A DNA stretch of 35,881 nucleotides, from NCBI GenBank assembly GCA_017994425.1, contig JAGOKS010000016.1, forward strand, positions 1 through 35,881, in the 5' to 3' direction. This stretch comes from Bacteroidales bacterium (GTDB lineage: Bacteria; Bacteroidota; Bacteroidia; Bacteroidales; WCHB1-69). Of the stretch, positions 17,702-27,062 are shown piece after piece. The notes beneath the pieces are model-generated. The model saw nothing but the letters and a program-made list of their open reading frames with translations, was not told the DNA's origin and made no database searches. Each line of letters opens with the position of its first letter. The stretch's first letter is position 1. A program made the translations under genes and the position numbers.

Positions 17702-19222
17702 TTATTTTCCATAATTAGGATAACCAACACGTGCCATAGCGCAACGGAATCCTATATAAGCAGTTGCTTCGTTTTCATCAAGGAATCTTCTTTGCCCTGG
17801 ACTTAACCAATACTGCATATCTTGCCAAGAACCACCTTTATAAACTTTTGCTTTGTCTTCCACTAAAGAATAAGTTCCACGAGGGTAGGCAGTTTTTCCG
17901 TACATTTCAAGATTTGCCTTTTCATTTCGACCTTGTCTTTGCCATACTTCTGTATTACCACCACCGTAGGTTGATGCCCAATCACCATCTAAAAAGTTTT
18001 TATTGTCAGCAGCCCGATAGTTTCTTCTTCTGTCATTTTTAAAATCAGAAACCGGAACCATAGGTACTTGACCGACTTTATCGCCATCATCAATTCTATC
18101 ATCAATAGTGCCATCATCTAATAATTTTGGGGTAGTATAGTAGTTTCCTCTGTATGGATTCAAATCGGTCATGTCATCAACCGATACTTGACGATACACA
18201 TCCATTACCCATTCGGCAACATTACCTGCCATATTGTACAAACCATAATCATTAGGCCAGTAATAAATGACAGGAGATGTATAATCCGCAACGTCATTCA
18301 AATTGCCGGCAACACCCATATAATCACCGCGTCCTCTTTTAAAATTCGCAACCATAGAACCATAAAATTTTTTATCGTCTGTACGTGCAAAGTGTCCATT
18401 CCACGGATAAGTTCTTCTTTCTAATATTCTTTCTTGTAGAGTATTGCCTATAAGTCCCAATGCCGCAAATTCCCATTCAGCTTCAGTCGGTAGTCGGTAT
18501 CTCGGAAGAAGAATGCCATCTTCCATACGAGCATTACGTTCTTCTCCCGTAAGGATGTATTGCAGCCTACGATCACTATTTTTTTCGTAATCAGGATACA
18601 TGAGATAAGCATCTGTATTAAAATACCCTTCAGCAGTAGGTTCATTGGTTTGATCAATTAATCCTAAATCAACTAAAATTTGTTCATTAACACGGTCTGT
18701 TCTCCAAGCACAATAGTTTACTGCTTGAATCCAACTCACACCTACAACCGGATAATCTCTATATGCTGGATGTCTTAAATAATATTCAACGTATGGTTCA
18801 TTATAGGATAATTTATCACGCCAGCAAGCAGTATCCGGTAAAGCTTTTGCATATACTGATATAAAATCAACAGGAACAAAAACACGATATAACCAGTGTA
18901 AATATTCTAAATATGCTAAGTTGCTTACTTCAGCTTCATCCATAAAAAAAGATGAAACGGTAACTGTACGAGGATAATTATCCCAATCTTTCATCACATC
19001 TTCTTCAGTTCTTCCCATTGTAAAGCGACCACCTTCAATGAAGACAAGTCCGGGACCTGTAATTTGTTCCTGATAAGGAGCGACTTCGAATCCTCCATTT
19101 TCAGGATTGTTATATTCCCATCCTGTTGTAGTAGAGTATTCTCTTTTACAAGAGTTGAAGAATATAAAGCATAAGCTTATGCTAACTAAAACTAATAAGT
19201 TTAAAATTTTATTTGTATTCAT
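17702..19222 (-). CDS. gldJ: GldJ-like gliding/type IX secretion lipoprotein, FGE-sulfatase fold
   Basis: A 506-residue lipoprotein. The signal peptide ends in the lipobox FFNSC with lipidated Cys25. GldJ and its paralogue GldK/PorK belong to the outer-membrane ring and gliding machinery of the type IX secretion system and share a formylglycine-generating-enzyme-like domain. That domain runs from about residue 58 (FIEGGRFTMGRT) through MDEAEVSNLAYLEYL, PVVGVSWIQAVNYC, RLPTEAEWEFAALG and YNMAGNVAEWVMDVY to VYKGGSWQDM and FRCAMARVGYP. The early TGWEYNNPENGGFEVAPYQ region, with EQITGPGLVFIEGG, favours GldJ over PorK. Absence of the PorL/PorM/PorN genes downstream supports this. PorP/SprF lies 29 bases upstream in the same transcript. 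The active-site cysteines of true FGE enzymes are not conserved, so a structural role is expected. Confidence 0.85.
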   Translation of the reverse strand: MNTNKILNLLVLVSISLCFIFFNSCKREYSTTTGWEYNNPENGGFEVAPYQEQITGPGLVFIEGGRFTMGRTEEDVMKDWDNYPRTVTVSSFFMDEAEVSNLAYLEYLHWLYRVFVPVDFISVYAKALPDTACWRDKLSYNEPYVEYYLRHPAYRDYPVVGVSWIQAVNYCAWRTDRVNEQILVDLGLIDQTNEPTAEGYFNTDAYLMYPDYEKNSDRRLQYILTGEERNARMEDGILLPRYRLPTEAEWEFAALGLIGNTLQERILERRTYPWNGHFARTDDKKFYGSMVANFKRGRGDYMGVAGNLNDVADYTSPVIYYWPNDYGLYNMAGNVAEWVMDVYRQVSVDDMTDLNPYRGNYYTTPKLLDDGTIDDRIDDGDKVGQVPMVPVSDFKNDRRRNYRAADNKNFLDGDWASTYGGGNTEVWQRQGRNEKANLEMYGKTAYPRGTYSLVEDKAKVYKGGSWQDMQYWLSPGQRRFLDENEATAYIGFRCAMARVGYPNYGK

Positions 19223-19251
19223 ATCTTATAAATTTTATTCTTTTTTAAATA

Positions 19252-20271
19252 TTAAAAACTAGGACAATTAAGCGCTCGTATTCTTCTTGCTTTCACGGGA
19301 CAAGGTAATTTAAATTGTGCTGAAACTTCATGAGAACCACCGGATCCGTTTAAAGAAGAAAGAGTCATATCATAAGAATATCCGACTTTAAAAAAATCAT
19401 ATTCCAATCCGAATAGGAAAATAAGAGCATCCACATTAGTAAGACCATTACGCAGCCAAACGCCTACAGTTAAAGGATAAACATTGAAATACGCTCCGTA
19501 ATTCATGGTATAATAAGCGGCTCCCTTAGATAATTTTGATTGATATTGGAAAATTAAATTAGGTGAAATTGACATATCACCTATGCGTTTAGTGGTTTTA
19601 CTTTTATGTTTATTTAGATTAAACATTGCCCCAACGTGAGCCGTTATTTTCATGGGTAGACGAGAAAATACATCGTCATCTGTTAAAAATCCTTCTTTTG
19701 GTTGAGTAAAGTGATTAACTGCAAAACCGCCGTATATTTTATCGGAATAAATAACCAAACCGGCAGAAAAATCGGCAATGCCTTTACTTAAATATTTTAA
19801 ATCTTCTCGTGTTTCATACACATAACCGTATTTCGGATCTATCATGTCTCCGAAAAGTAATTTATTCCAATCTAATGTTTTTTGTTGAAAGGTAGCTTGT
19901 AATGCCATTCGCATAGCCACTTTCTTGGAAAGGTCAACTTTATAAGCATAAATTACACTGATAGCATTTGTGTTAACAGTTCCGTTAGCGGCTCTATCAC
20001 CTAAGAATAAAACACCTATGCCACCCGATAAAGCATCAAAATGTTGATCGTAGGATGCAGAGTAAGAAGTGTATTTTCCGCTTTGATTGGGCCATTGCTC
20101 TCGAAAATTTGCTACAATACGCGGACAAATAATTGATCCGGCAAATGATGGATTTAAATATAATGGATTAGCATAATATTGAGAAAAATGGACATCTTGT
20201 GCTTGTGTGCGTAACCCCACATAAAACACTAGTAATCCAATTAAACCTATAGTTTTAGCCCTACTGATCAT
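19252..20271 (-). CDS. PorP/SprF family type IX secretion membrane protein
   Basis: A 339-residue outer-membrane beta-barrel protein with a signal peptide (residues 1-24, ending RTQAQ) and the diagnostic N-terminus DVHFSQYYANPLYLNPSFAG. Many amphipathic strands and aromatic residues follow, up to the final CPSF. PorP and SprF proteins are components of the type IX secretion system; several are paired with a specific type B cargo. The neighbour gldJ follows within 29 bases, suggesting one operon. The giant type B CTD protein at 2641-7527 is a candidate client, but it is far away, so the pairing is only a guess. Confidence 0.9.
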   Translation of the reverse strand: MISRAKTIGLIGLLVFYVGLRTQAQDVHFSQYYANPLYLNPSFAGSIICPRIVANFREQWPNQSGKYTSYSASYDQHFDALSGGIGVLFLGDRAANGTVNTNAISVIYAYKVDLSKKVAMRMALQATFQQKTLDWNKLLFGDMIDPKYGYVYETREDLKYLSKGIADFSAGLVIYSDKIYGGFAVNHFTQPKEGFLTDDDVFSRLPMKITAHVGAMFNLNKHKSKTTKRIGDMSISPNLIFQYQSKLSKGAAYYTMNYGAYFNVYPLTVGVWLRNGLTNVDALIFLFGLEYDFFKVGYSYDMTLSSLNGSGGSHEVSAQFKLPCPVKARRIRALNCPSF

Positions 20272-20699
20272 CTACTTTATTTTAATCTGCAAAGATACAT
20301 TTTTTTAAAAAATAAAAATTATATTTATCAAAAAAATTACTCTGTTATACGTTAATTATTAAAAAAAGGTTACCATAAACTTCTTATAAAAAGAAAAAAA
20401 ATCTTTATGCAAATGTAATATATTCTTTAATATAAATTTGAGACTTGTTTAATTTTTTTTTATTAATTTTTATCTTTTTTATTTCATACGAATTCAACAA
20501 CTTATATGATAATTGTTTTTTTATCAACGCAACAAACAGACTTAAATTTTATAAAAAAATAAATATGTGAAAAAAAAATGTCATAAAATTAATTATTTTT
20601 GTATAAAATAGCGATTTGGCTTGCATTTAAAACAGAACAATTATACAATAATAATTTAATTCTTGTCGTTAAAGAAAATGTAAAATTATCAATGCAAAA
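20272..20699. promoter_or_regulatory. Divergent intergenic region between porP/sprF and porU
   Basis: A very AT-rich stretch of 428 bases with no gene, carrying divergent promoters for the two type IX secretion operons. On the minus strand, TATCTTTG at 20290-20297 matches the -7 box about 20 bases before the PorP/SprF start. On the plus strand, TATTTTTG at 20594-20601 is a candidate -7 box about 100 bases before porU. Neither has a convincing -33 box. No ORF, repeat or stable hairpin stands out. Confidence 0.45.
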
Positions 20700-23600
20700 A
20701 TGATTAAAAAAGTTTCGGTTTTTATATTTCTTATATTTAACTTTTTTTTAATTAATTGTCAAACTGTTTTTATATCAGATACCTTAGAATGGCGAAATCC
20801 GGTTACTGAAAAAATTACAGATGATCAAGTGTTTTCGTATTTATATTTTGAAGGAGCAGAGCTTCAAAAAATAGATGAGTCTATCCTCCCAATGTATGTT
20901 AAATATTTTCCCATCACAGACATTTACTTCATGCCAGAATTGACGATTTCTTCTTCTAAGACTATTCCCATGACAAAGAATGAACTAGGTTTTGTGGATT
21001 ATAATCTTATCAAAGAAGAATTTGAGATACAAACAGATATTGTACGAACTAAAAAAAAGGCATATTTGCAAATTAAATTTTCCCCTTTTAAGAAAAATAT
21101 TACCGGCTATGAAAAATTAGTGTCTTTTACAATTCAAGTTAAATGGAATCCTTTAAAAGAAAGTAAAATTCATAAAGCTAAAACCTATGCTGCCACCTCC
21201 ATATTATCTAGCGGAAATTTTTACAAGATTGCCATATCAAAGACAGGTATTCATAAAATTACTTATGCCGATTTTGAAAGTCTAGGAATAAGTATTGATA
21301 ATTTAAAAATAAATGATATAGCTTTATTTGGCAATGGAGGAAAAATGCTTCCTGAAAATACGCTTGATTTTACATTTGATGATCTTAACGAAGTTCCACT
21401 TTTTATTGTAGATACCGATAAAGATGGAATTTTTGATGCAGATGATTATGTGCTTTTTTATGGCATAGGTGTAGTAGCATGGGAACCGGCTTCTCCTTTG
21501 TTTACTCACAATCTTAATATCTACTCTGATTTTGCCTATTATTTTATTAATGTTGATAAAAATATTGGTTTAAAGAAAAGAGTTTCAATGATATCGGAAT
21601 CAACTATGCCCAAGACACATGATGTGTCTTCCTTTAATTTTTACAATGTGTATGAAAAAGATGCTATTAGTCCGAACGAATTAAGTAGAATATGGTTCAG
21701 TGAAGTGTATGATGCAGTAACAACTCATAATTATTCATTCACTATGCCTGAATTAGTGAACGGAGAAAAAGCCATACTACGATTTTCTGTAGCTGCAAAA
21801 TCACCTTCTGGCTATTCTCGTTTTACAGCTACTGTCAATAAGGACAATACTTATACAATAAACATAGCTCCTCATGGCGAAGGTTTGCAACACACCAGCA
21901 CATATTCTTATAACCAGACAGGTAATATTGTAAATATTGATATGACCTATACAAAACCAACGAATAATGCAGTTGGATGGTTAGACTACATTGAAATTCA
22001 AGGAATATGTAAATTGCAAGCTTTTGAGAATCAAATGGCATTTCGTAATACTGCATTTGTTGGTACAGGTAATGTATGTGAATATGTTTTTGACACCAAG
22101 GGAAATAATGTAAGCATTTGGGAGGTTACAGACCCTCATGACATTAATAAAATAAATGCCAGATTAAGTGGAAATATCTTACGTTTTAAGTTGACTGCAG
22201 ATACGTTACGGGAATTTATTGCTTTTTACGGGTCTAATTTTTATTCGGTAACACCTATTGGAAAAATCGCGAATCAAAATTTACATAGCTATACAACGGC
22301 AGATTTTGTAATTGTTACTCATCCTGATTTTGTTGATTATGCAAATCAATTGGCTAATTTTAGAAAAACAAACGATGGAATGAAATCCATGGTGGTTACA
22401 ACTACACAGATTTACAATGAATTTAGTAGTGGAGCACAAGACTTGGCAGCAATCCGTAATTTTTTAAAAATGCTCTATGACAGAAATACAGTAAATTATC
22501 CAAAAAATATATTGTTGTTTGGGAAAACTTCCTATGATTTTAGAAATATAACAGGCTTAAATAGTAATTTTATTCCTAATTATCAAGGGAAAGAACCTTT
22601 TCGAAAAGATGATTGTTTATCTACGGATGATTTCTTAGTTAAATTAGATGATGGAGAAGGTTATAATAATATGGGATCTATGGATATGGGCTTAGGTAGA
22701 TTTACGGTTAGCACGAAAAGTCAGGCTCAAATAGTCGTAAAAAAGTCTATGGATTATGCAAGCAAAAAAAACTTGGTTTCCGCAACCACAAATTCGGTTT
22801 CCAATCTTGCGGATTGGAGAAATACAATTACCATTTGTGCAGATGATGACGCGGATCAAGATCATTTTGGAAATGCAGAATCAATAGCTAATTTTGTGTT
22901 TAATACTTTTCCGGTTATGAATGTAGATAAAATATATTTAGATGCTTTTAAAAAAATCTCAACTTCTCAGGGACAGCGTTATCCTGATGCTACTAATGCT
23001 ATGAATCAACGCATCAATAAAGGAACTCTTATTTTTACGTATATGGGACATGGCGGTGATAATGGATGGGCACATGAACGTTTTTTAAAAAGAACTGATA
23101 TCGCTTCGTGGGAAAATAAATTTAATCAAGCCTTATTTTTTGCAGGATCTTGTTCTTTCGGAGTCTATGATAAAACTAACTCACAATCACCCTCAGAAGA
23201 CATATTGTTGAAATCGAATGGGGGTGGTATAGGAGTAATTTCTGCCACCAGAAATTCATACGGTTCTACCAATGAGTTTTTTGGGAAAGTATTACATCAA
23301 TATGCTTTTGATAAAATTGGCAATACTCACCGTACTATAGGACAAATTTTTTCAGACGCAAAAAATGTATCTGGAAGTGTAAATATGTATGTATTAATGG
23401 GAGACCCTTCCTTAACGCTCGCTTATCCGATTCATGTTGTAGTTACCGATAGTATTAATGCTTTTTCAATCGCTTCAAAGACAGATACCATACAAGCATT
23501 GGAATTTGTTACTATTAAAGGTAGGGTTGCGAATGCTGCCAATCATACTATGAATGATTTTAATGGATATGTATATCCTACCATATATGATAAACCATCA

Positions 23601-24506
23601 ACGATTACTACTTTGTTAAATAATAACAACAGCGTTGTAAAGAAATTTTTATTACAAAAAAATATTTTATTTAAAGGGAAAGCTAGTGTAAAAAACGGTC
23701 TTTTTGAATTCTCTTTTTTAGTTCCTAAAGACATTAATTATGATTACGGTTTTGGGAAAATCAGTTATTATGCCTTTAACAATGTTACCGATGCCAATGG
23801 CTTTGATAGTATATTTATAGGAGGAATAAAAGATACTATCATTGCGGATGATCGGGGACCTGAGATAAAAGTATATTTGAATAATGAAAATTTTGTCAGT
23901 GGGGGAATCACGAATAAAAATCCGGTATTATATGCTCTTATAAAAGATGAAAATGGTGTCAATACCGTAGGTAACGGTATAGGACACGATATTGTAGCAT
24001 TTCTTGATGATAAAATTGATAATAGTATCATTTTAAATGATTTTTTTGAATACAATGAAAACAGCTATACTTCTGGTAAAATCATGTACTTGTTAAATGA
24101 TTTAGAACCCGGGCACCATAAACTTACGTTAAGAGCTTGGGATGTTTTGAATAATATGGGGGAAACTACCCTTGAATTTACGGTTGTAAATGATGAATCC
24201 TTACAATTAGCACATGTCCTTAACTATCCCAATCCTTTTACTACACAAACCCAATTTTTCTTTGAACATAATCAGCCTAATGCAATGCTTTATGTAAGTA
24301 TTCAGATTTTTACTGTGTCGGGAAAATTGGTTAAAACCATTGAATATACTACTTTAAGCAATGCATTACGCTGTGGACCTATTACATGGAACGGTCTTGA
24401 TGATTTTGGAGATACACTTGCTAAAGGGGTGTATATTTACAAACTTAAGGTGAAAACCGCAGATAATAAAATTGCTGAAAAAATTGAAAAACTCGTTATA
24501 CTTTAA
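20700..24506 (+). CDS. porU: Type IX secretion system sortase PorU
   Basis: PorU is the surface gingipain-like transpeptidase that cleaves the C-terminal domains of T9SS cargo and links the proteins to A-LPS or an equivalent. The 1268-residue protein has a signal peptide (residues 1-21, ending LINCQT). A beta-rich N-terminal half follows, then a peptidase C25 domain at about residues 540-910. The catalytic pair is visible: His784 in YMGHGGDNGW and Cys818 in FAGSCSFGV, 34 residues apart as in gingipains. Near the end, NYPNPFTTQTQFFFEHN, then FTVSGKLVKT, WNGLDDFGD and GVYIYKLKV form the protein's own CTD-like/FlgD-like domain. porV follows 81 bases later, the usual PorU-PorV pairing. Confidence 0.94.
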   Translation: MIKKVSVFIFLIFNFFLINCQTVFISDTLEWRNPVTEKITDDQVFSYLYFEGAELQKIDESILPMYVKYFPITDIYFMPELTISSSKTIPMTKNELGFVDYNLIKEEFEIQTDIVRTKKKAYLQIKFSPFKKNITGYEKLVSFTIQVKWNPLKESKIHKAKTYAATSILSSGNFYKIAISKTGIHKITYADFESLGISIDNLKINDIALFGNGGKMLPENTLDFTFDDLNEVPLFIVDTDKDGIFDADDYVLFYGIGVVAWEPASPLFTHNLNIYSDFAYYFINVDKNIGLKKRVSMISESTMPKTHDVSSFNFYNVYEKDAISPNELSRIWFSEVYDAVTTHNYSFTMPELVNGEKAILRFSVAAKSPSGYSRFTATVNKDNTYTINIAPHGEGLQHTSTYSYNQTGNIVNIDMTYTKPTNNAVGWLDYIEIQGICKLQAFENQMAFRNTAFVGTGNVCEYVFDTKGNNVSIWEVTDPHDINKINARLSGNILRFKLTADTLREFIAFYGSNFYSVTPIGKIANQNLHSYTTADFVIVTHPDFVDYANQLANFRKTNDGMKSMVVTTTQIYNEFSSGAQDLAAIRNFLKMLYDRNTVNYPKNILLFGKTSYDFRNITGLNSNFIPNYQGKEPFRKDDCLSTDDFLVKLDDGEGYNNMGSMDMGLGRFTVSTKSQAQIVVKKSMDYASKKNLVSATTNSVSNLADWRNTITICADDDADQDHFGNAESIANFVFNTFPVMNVDKIYLDAFKKISTSQGQRYPDATNAMNQRINKGTLIFTYMGHGGDNGWAHERFLKRTDIASWENKFNQALFFAGSCSFGVYDKTNSQSPSEDILLKSNGGGIGVISATRNSYGSTNEFFGKVLHQYAFDKIGNTHRTIGQIFSDAKNVSGSVNMYVLMGDPSLTLAYPIHVVVTDSINAFSIASKTDTIQALEFVTIKGRVANAANHTMNDFNGYVYPTIYDKPSTITTLLNNNNSVVKKFLLQKNILFKGKASVKNGLFEFSFLVPKDINYDYGFGKISYYAFNNVTDANGFDSIFIGGIKDTIIADDRGPEIKVYLNNENFVSGGITNKNPVLYALIKDENGVNTVGNGIGHDIVAFLDDKIDNSIILNDFFEYNENSYTSGKIMYLLNDLEPGHHKLTLRAWDVLNNMGETTLEFTVVNDESLQLAHVLNYPNPFTTQTQFFFEHNQPNAMLYVSIQIFTVSGKLVKTIEYTTLSNALRCGPITWNGLDDFGDTLAKGVYIYKLKVKTADNKIAEKIEKLVIL

Positions 24507-24587
24507 TTTTATTAAATACAAAGTATGTACAATAATCATTTTTAGCTTACGTTAATATGCTACAATTGAAAAGAAATACTAATAATA

Positions 24588-25853
24588 ATGTCGAATAAAT
24601 TAACAAGGATAAAATATTTGTTTATAGGATTATTGCTCCTTCGTGGTACTTTGATGTCTTATACACAATCAGGTAATGATATACTAGGTAGAGATAAAAT
24701 CAATGCGAATCCTATTACTACAGCTGTCCCATTTTTAATGATAGGACCTGATTCACATACAGGAGGCATGGGTGAAGTTGGAGTTGCTCTTTTAAACGAT
24801 TTGAATGCCCAACATTGGAATCCGGCAAAATATGTTTTTTCTCCCAATATAGGAGGTATTTCCGTTTCCTATAGCCCTTGGTTATTCGGTTTGGGATTAA
24901 ATGATATTTATTTGGCTTATTTATCCGGATATTATAAAATTACAGATATGGATGCTGTGTCTATGTCTTTACGTTTTTTTTCCATGGGAGATATGGAACT
25001 AATGGATTATGAAGGACGTAATCCATTGGGAGATAATGTAATGGTTAGCCCTCATGAATTTTCTATTGACGCTGCCTATTCCCGAAAATTCACCAAAGAA
25101 CTTTCAATGTCGGTAGCCGGACGTTTTATTTATTCCAATTTAACTAATGTCAGTGGTGTAAGTAGTACTACTGAAGGAATAAAACCCGGTTTATCAGGTG
25201 CTGCTGATATCAGTTTGTTCTACAGAAAAAACTTGAATGCCGAACGTTTGTATAAAAGCATTTTATGTTTTGGGCTTAATTTCTCAAACATAGGAGCTAA
25301 AATATCTTATTCCAGTAGTTTAGAAAGAGATTTTTTGCCAGCTAATTTTCGAATAGGTACTGCATATACAATGTATATTGACAAATACAATAGTTTGACT
25401 TTTGCATTGGATTTTAATAAACTATTAGTACCCACACCACCTAAATATGCAACGGATAGTTTTGGTGTTATTATAAGAGATCCAGAAGGAAATGCTATTA
25501 TTGAAGCGGGTAAAGATCCGTATAAATCATCTGTTGTAGGCGCTGTTTTTACTTCATGGTATGATGCTCCCGATGGTTTTAAAGAAGAAATGAGTGAGTT
25601 TATCATCAATGTTGGGTTGGAATATGCCTATAATGACTTGCTTTATATTCGGGCAGGATATTTTAATGAAGCTCAAACAAAGGGTGATCGTAAATATTTA
25701 ACCGCAGGTGTTGGTATTAAATACAGTATTTTTGCTTTGGATGCTTCCTATATTATTCCCGTAAATCAACGGAATCATGCATTGGAAAACACGTTGCGAT
25801 TTACCTTGTCCTTTGATATAGGTGCAATGGGTTTAGCAAAAGAATCACTTTAA
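24588..25853 (+). CDS. porV: Type IX secretion outer-membrane protein PorV (LptO)
   Basis: PorV is an outer-membrane barrel that collects cargo from the T9SS translocon and delivers it to PorU. The 421-residue protein has a hydrophobic signal segment (about residues 8-27). The conserved PorV start follows: NPITTAVPFLMIGPDSHTGG, then MGEVGVALLNDLNAQHWNPA. Repeated amphipathic strands make up the rest, with aromatic-rich segments such as YAYNDLLYIRAGYF. It lies directly downstream of porU and five bases upstream of ispF, so the three may share a transcript. Confidence 0.94.
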   Translation: MSNKLTRIKYLFIGLLLLRGTLMSYTQSGNDILGRDKINANPITTAVPFLMIGPDSHTGGMGEVGVALLNDLNAQHWNPAKYVFSPNIGGISVSYSPWLFGLGLNDIYLAYLSGYYKITDMDAVSMSLRFFSMGDMELMDYEGRNPLGDNVMVSPHEFSIDAAYSRKFTKELSMSVAGRFIYSNLTNVSGVSSTTEGIKPGLSGAADISLFYRKNLNAERLYKSILCFGLNFSNIGAKISYSSSLERDFLPANFRIGTAYTMYIDKYNSLTFALDFNKLLVPTPPKYATDSFGVIIRDPEGNAIIEAGKDPYKSSVVGAVFTSWYDAPDGFKEEMSEFIINVGLEYAYNDLLYIRAGYFNEAQTKGDRKYLTAGVGIKYSIFALDASYIIPVNQRNHALENTLRFTLSFDIGAMGLAKESL

Positions 25854-25858
25854 AGTGT

Positions 25859-26335
25859 ATGAAAATAAGAGTAGGTTTTGGTCAAGACACACACAAACTT
25901 GTAAAAGGAAGACCAATGATAATTGGTGGTGTGCATGTACCTTATCATTTGGGTTGTGAAGGTCATTCAGATGCAGATGCATTATTACACGCTATTTGCG
26001 ATGCTATGCTTGGAGCTGCCAATTTGAGAGATATTGGATATCATTTTCCCGATAAGGATATACAATATAAAAATATTGACAGTAAAATTTTATTAAAAAA
26101 AACGAAGCAACTAATTACAGAAAAGGGTTGGATAATTAATAATATTGACACAACTATATTATTAGAACATCCTTCAATATCACCGTACATTCCTGAAATG
26201 AAAGCAATTATTGCCTCTGTATTGGAAATAGATATTGAAGATATAAGCATAAAAGCAAAAACCTCTGAAAAAATGGGTTTTATAGGTAGAGAGGAAGGCT
26301 TAAGTGTATATGCTATTATATTACTACAACAATAA
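25859..26335 (+). CDS. ispF: 2-C-methyl-D-erythritol 2,4-cyclodiphosphate synthase
   Basis: IspF converts CDP-methylerythritol 2-phosphate to the 2,4-cyclodiphosphate with loss of CMP in the non-mevalonate isoprenoid pathway. At 158 residues it is full length. It shows the metal ligands Asp and His in GFGQDTHKL and the third in GHSDADALLHAICDAMLGA. DIGYHFPDKD and KAKTSEKMGFIGREEG complete the signature. It begins five bases after porV and ends before a bidirectional terminator. Confidence 0.95.
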   Translation: MKIRVGFGQDTHKLVKGRPMIIGGVHVPYHLGCEGHSDADALLHAICDAMLGAANLRDIGYHFPDKDIQYKNIDSKILLKKTKQLITEKGWIINNIDTTILLEHPSISPYIPEMKAIIASVLEIDIEDISIKAKTSEKMGFIGREEGLSVYAIILLQQ

Positions 26336-26350
26336 ACGTAAAGTATAAAA

Positions 26351-26387
26351 AAAAAGGGAATAAATTTGCTGATTTATTCCCTTTTTT
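26351..26387. terminator. Bidirectional terminator between ispF and the DUF2795 gene
   Basis: AAAAAGGGAATAAA (26351-26364) pairs with TTTATTCCCTTTTT (26373-26386) around an eight-base loop. It has A runs upstream and T runs downstream, so it can serve both convergent genes. Confidence 0.85.
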
Positions 26388-26404
26388 AATTTCTGAGGAG
26401 TTAA

Positions 26405-26626
26405 TTAATATTCGTCCTCATGGAAGAAGAAGTCTTCTTTAGAAGGGTAATCTGGCCAAATGTCTTCAATAGTATCATAAATTTCACCTTCATCTTCAAT
26501 CTCTTTTAAATTCTCTGCTACTTCCAGCGGAGCTCCCGAACGGATGGCGAAATCTATTAATTCTTCTTTTGTTGCAGGCCATGGGGCATCTTCTAATTTA
26601 GAGGCTAATTCAAGTGTCCAATACAT
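26405..26626 (-). CDS. DUF2795 domain protein
   Basis: A 73-residue acidic protein matching the small DUF2795 family: MYWTLELASKLEDAPWPATK, then ELIDFAIRSGAPLEVAENL, an acidic helical DEGEIYDTIEDIWPDYP and a terminal HEDEY. It is conserved in Bacteroidota and of unknown function. It is monocistronic, convergent with ispF and shares the bidirectional terminator. A minus-strand TACTTTTG at 26665-26672 is a candidate -7 box about 40 bases upstream. Confidence 0.85.
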   Translation of the reverse strand: MYWTLELASKLEDAPWPATKEELIDFAIRSGAPLEVAENLKEIEDEGEIYDTIEDIWPDYPSKEDFFFHEDEY

Positions 26627-26820
26627 CTTTTTATATGGTTTAATATGGTATTTAAAAATTTTTGCAAAAGTAAAAAAATATACATATGAAAAGTAAAAAA
26701 TATTAAAATTTATTTATCATAAAATCAGCTATATGCAATAATGATTTAAAATTGTGATGAAAAACATGGTATATTTTAGTATTTTTTCAGAAAAATTAAT
26801 ATTTATATTTAAAAAAAAAA

Positions 26821-26828
26821 TACTTTTG
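26821..26828 (+). promoter_or_regulatory. -7 promoter box for tRNA-Leu
   Basis: TACTTTTG fits TAnnTTTG and ends 12 bases before the first base of the tRNA. No clear -33 TTG is seen in the A/T-rich upstream DNA. Confidence 0.5.
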
Positions 26829-26839
26829 CAGTCGCTAAA

Positions 26840-26923
26840 GCCCGAGTGGCGGAATTGGTAGACGCGTCGGTCTCAAAAACCGATGAGGTAACACTCGTGC
26901 CGGTTCGACCCCGGCCTCGGGTA
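26840..26923 (+). tRNA. tRNA-Leu (anticodon CAA)
   Basis: A type II tRNA. The acceptor arm GCCCGAG (26840-26846) pairs with CTCGGGT (26916-26922, G-U at the first pair). The D-loop has AATTGGTAGAC. The anticodon stem TCGGT/ACCGA encloses the loop CTCAAAA, giving anticodon CAA, which reads UUG. A long variable arm and the T-loop GTTCGACCC follow. The discriminator is A; CCA is not encoded, since CAT follows. Confidence 0.95.
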
Positions 26924-26930
26924 CATCGCA

Positions 26931-26966
26931 AGGAATTGATTTTGAAATAAGTCAATTCCTTTTTTT
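26931..26966 (+). terminator. Terminator after tRNA-Leu
   Basis: AGGAATTGA (26931-26939) pairs with TCAATTCCT (26952-26960), followed by a run of T. This is a typical intrinsic terminator just after the tRNA. Confidence 0.8.
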
Positions 26967-27011
26967 ATGTTTAGAGAGATAAGTTATGCTATTTTCTATG
27001 GATGTAAAAAT

Positions 27012-27042
27012 AAAAAAAGGCATACGTAAAACATATGCCTTT
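27012..27042 (-). terminator. Terminator after serA
   Basis: AAAGGCATA (27016-27024) pairs with TATGCCTTT (27034-27042). On the minus strand the stem is followed by seven T, marking the end of the serC-serA transcript. Confidence 0.8.
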
Positions 27043-27062
27043 GACTGTATAGATGCAAAAAG

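Noticed and set aside
17702-19222. Annotation as PorK/GldK
   Set aside because: The N-terminal TGWEYNNPENGGF segment fits GldJ as I recall it, and PorL/M/N do not follow; a phylogeny would settle it.
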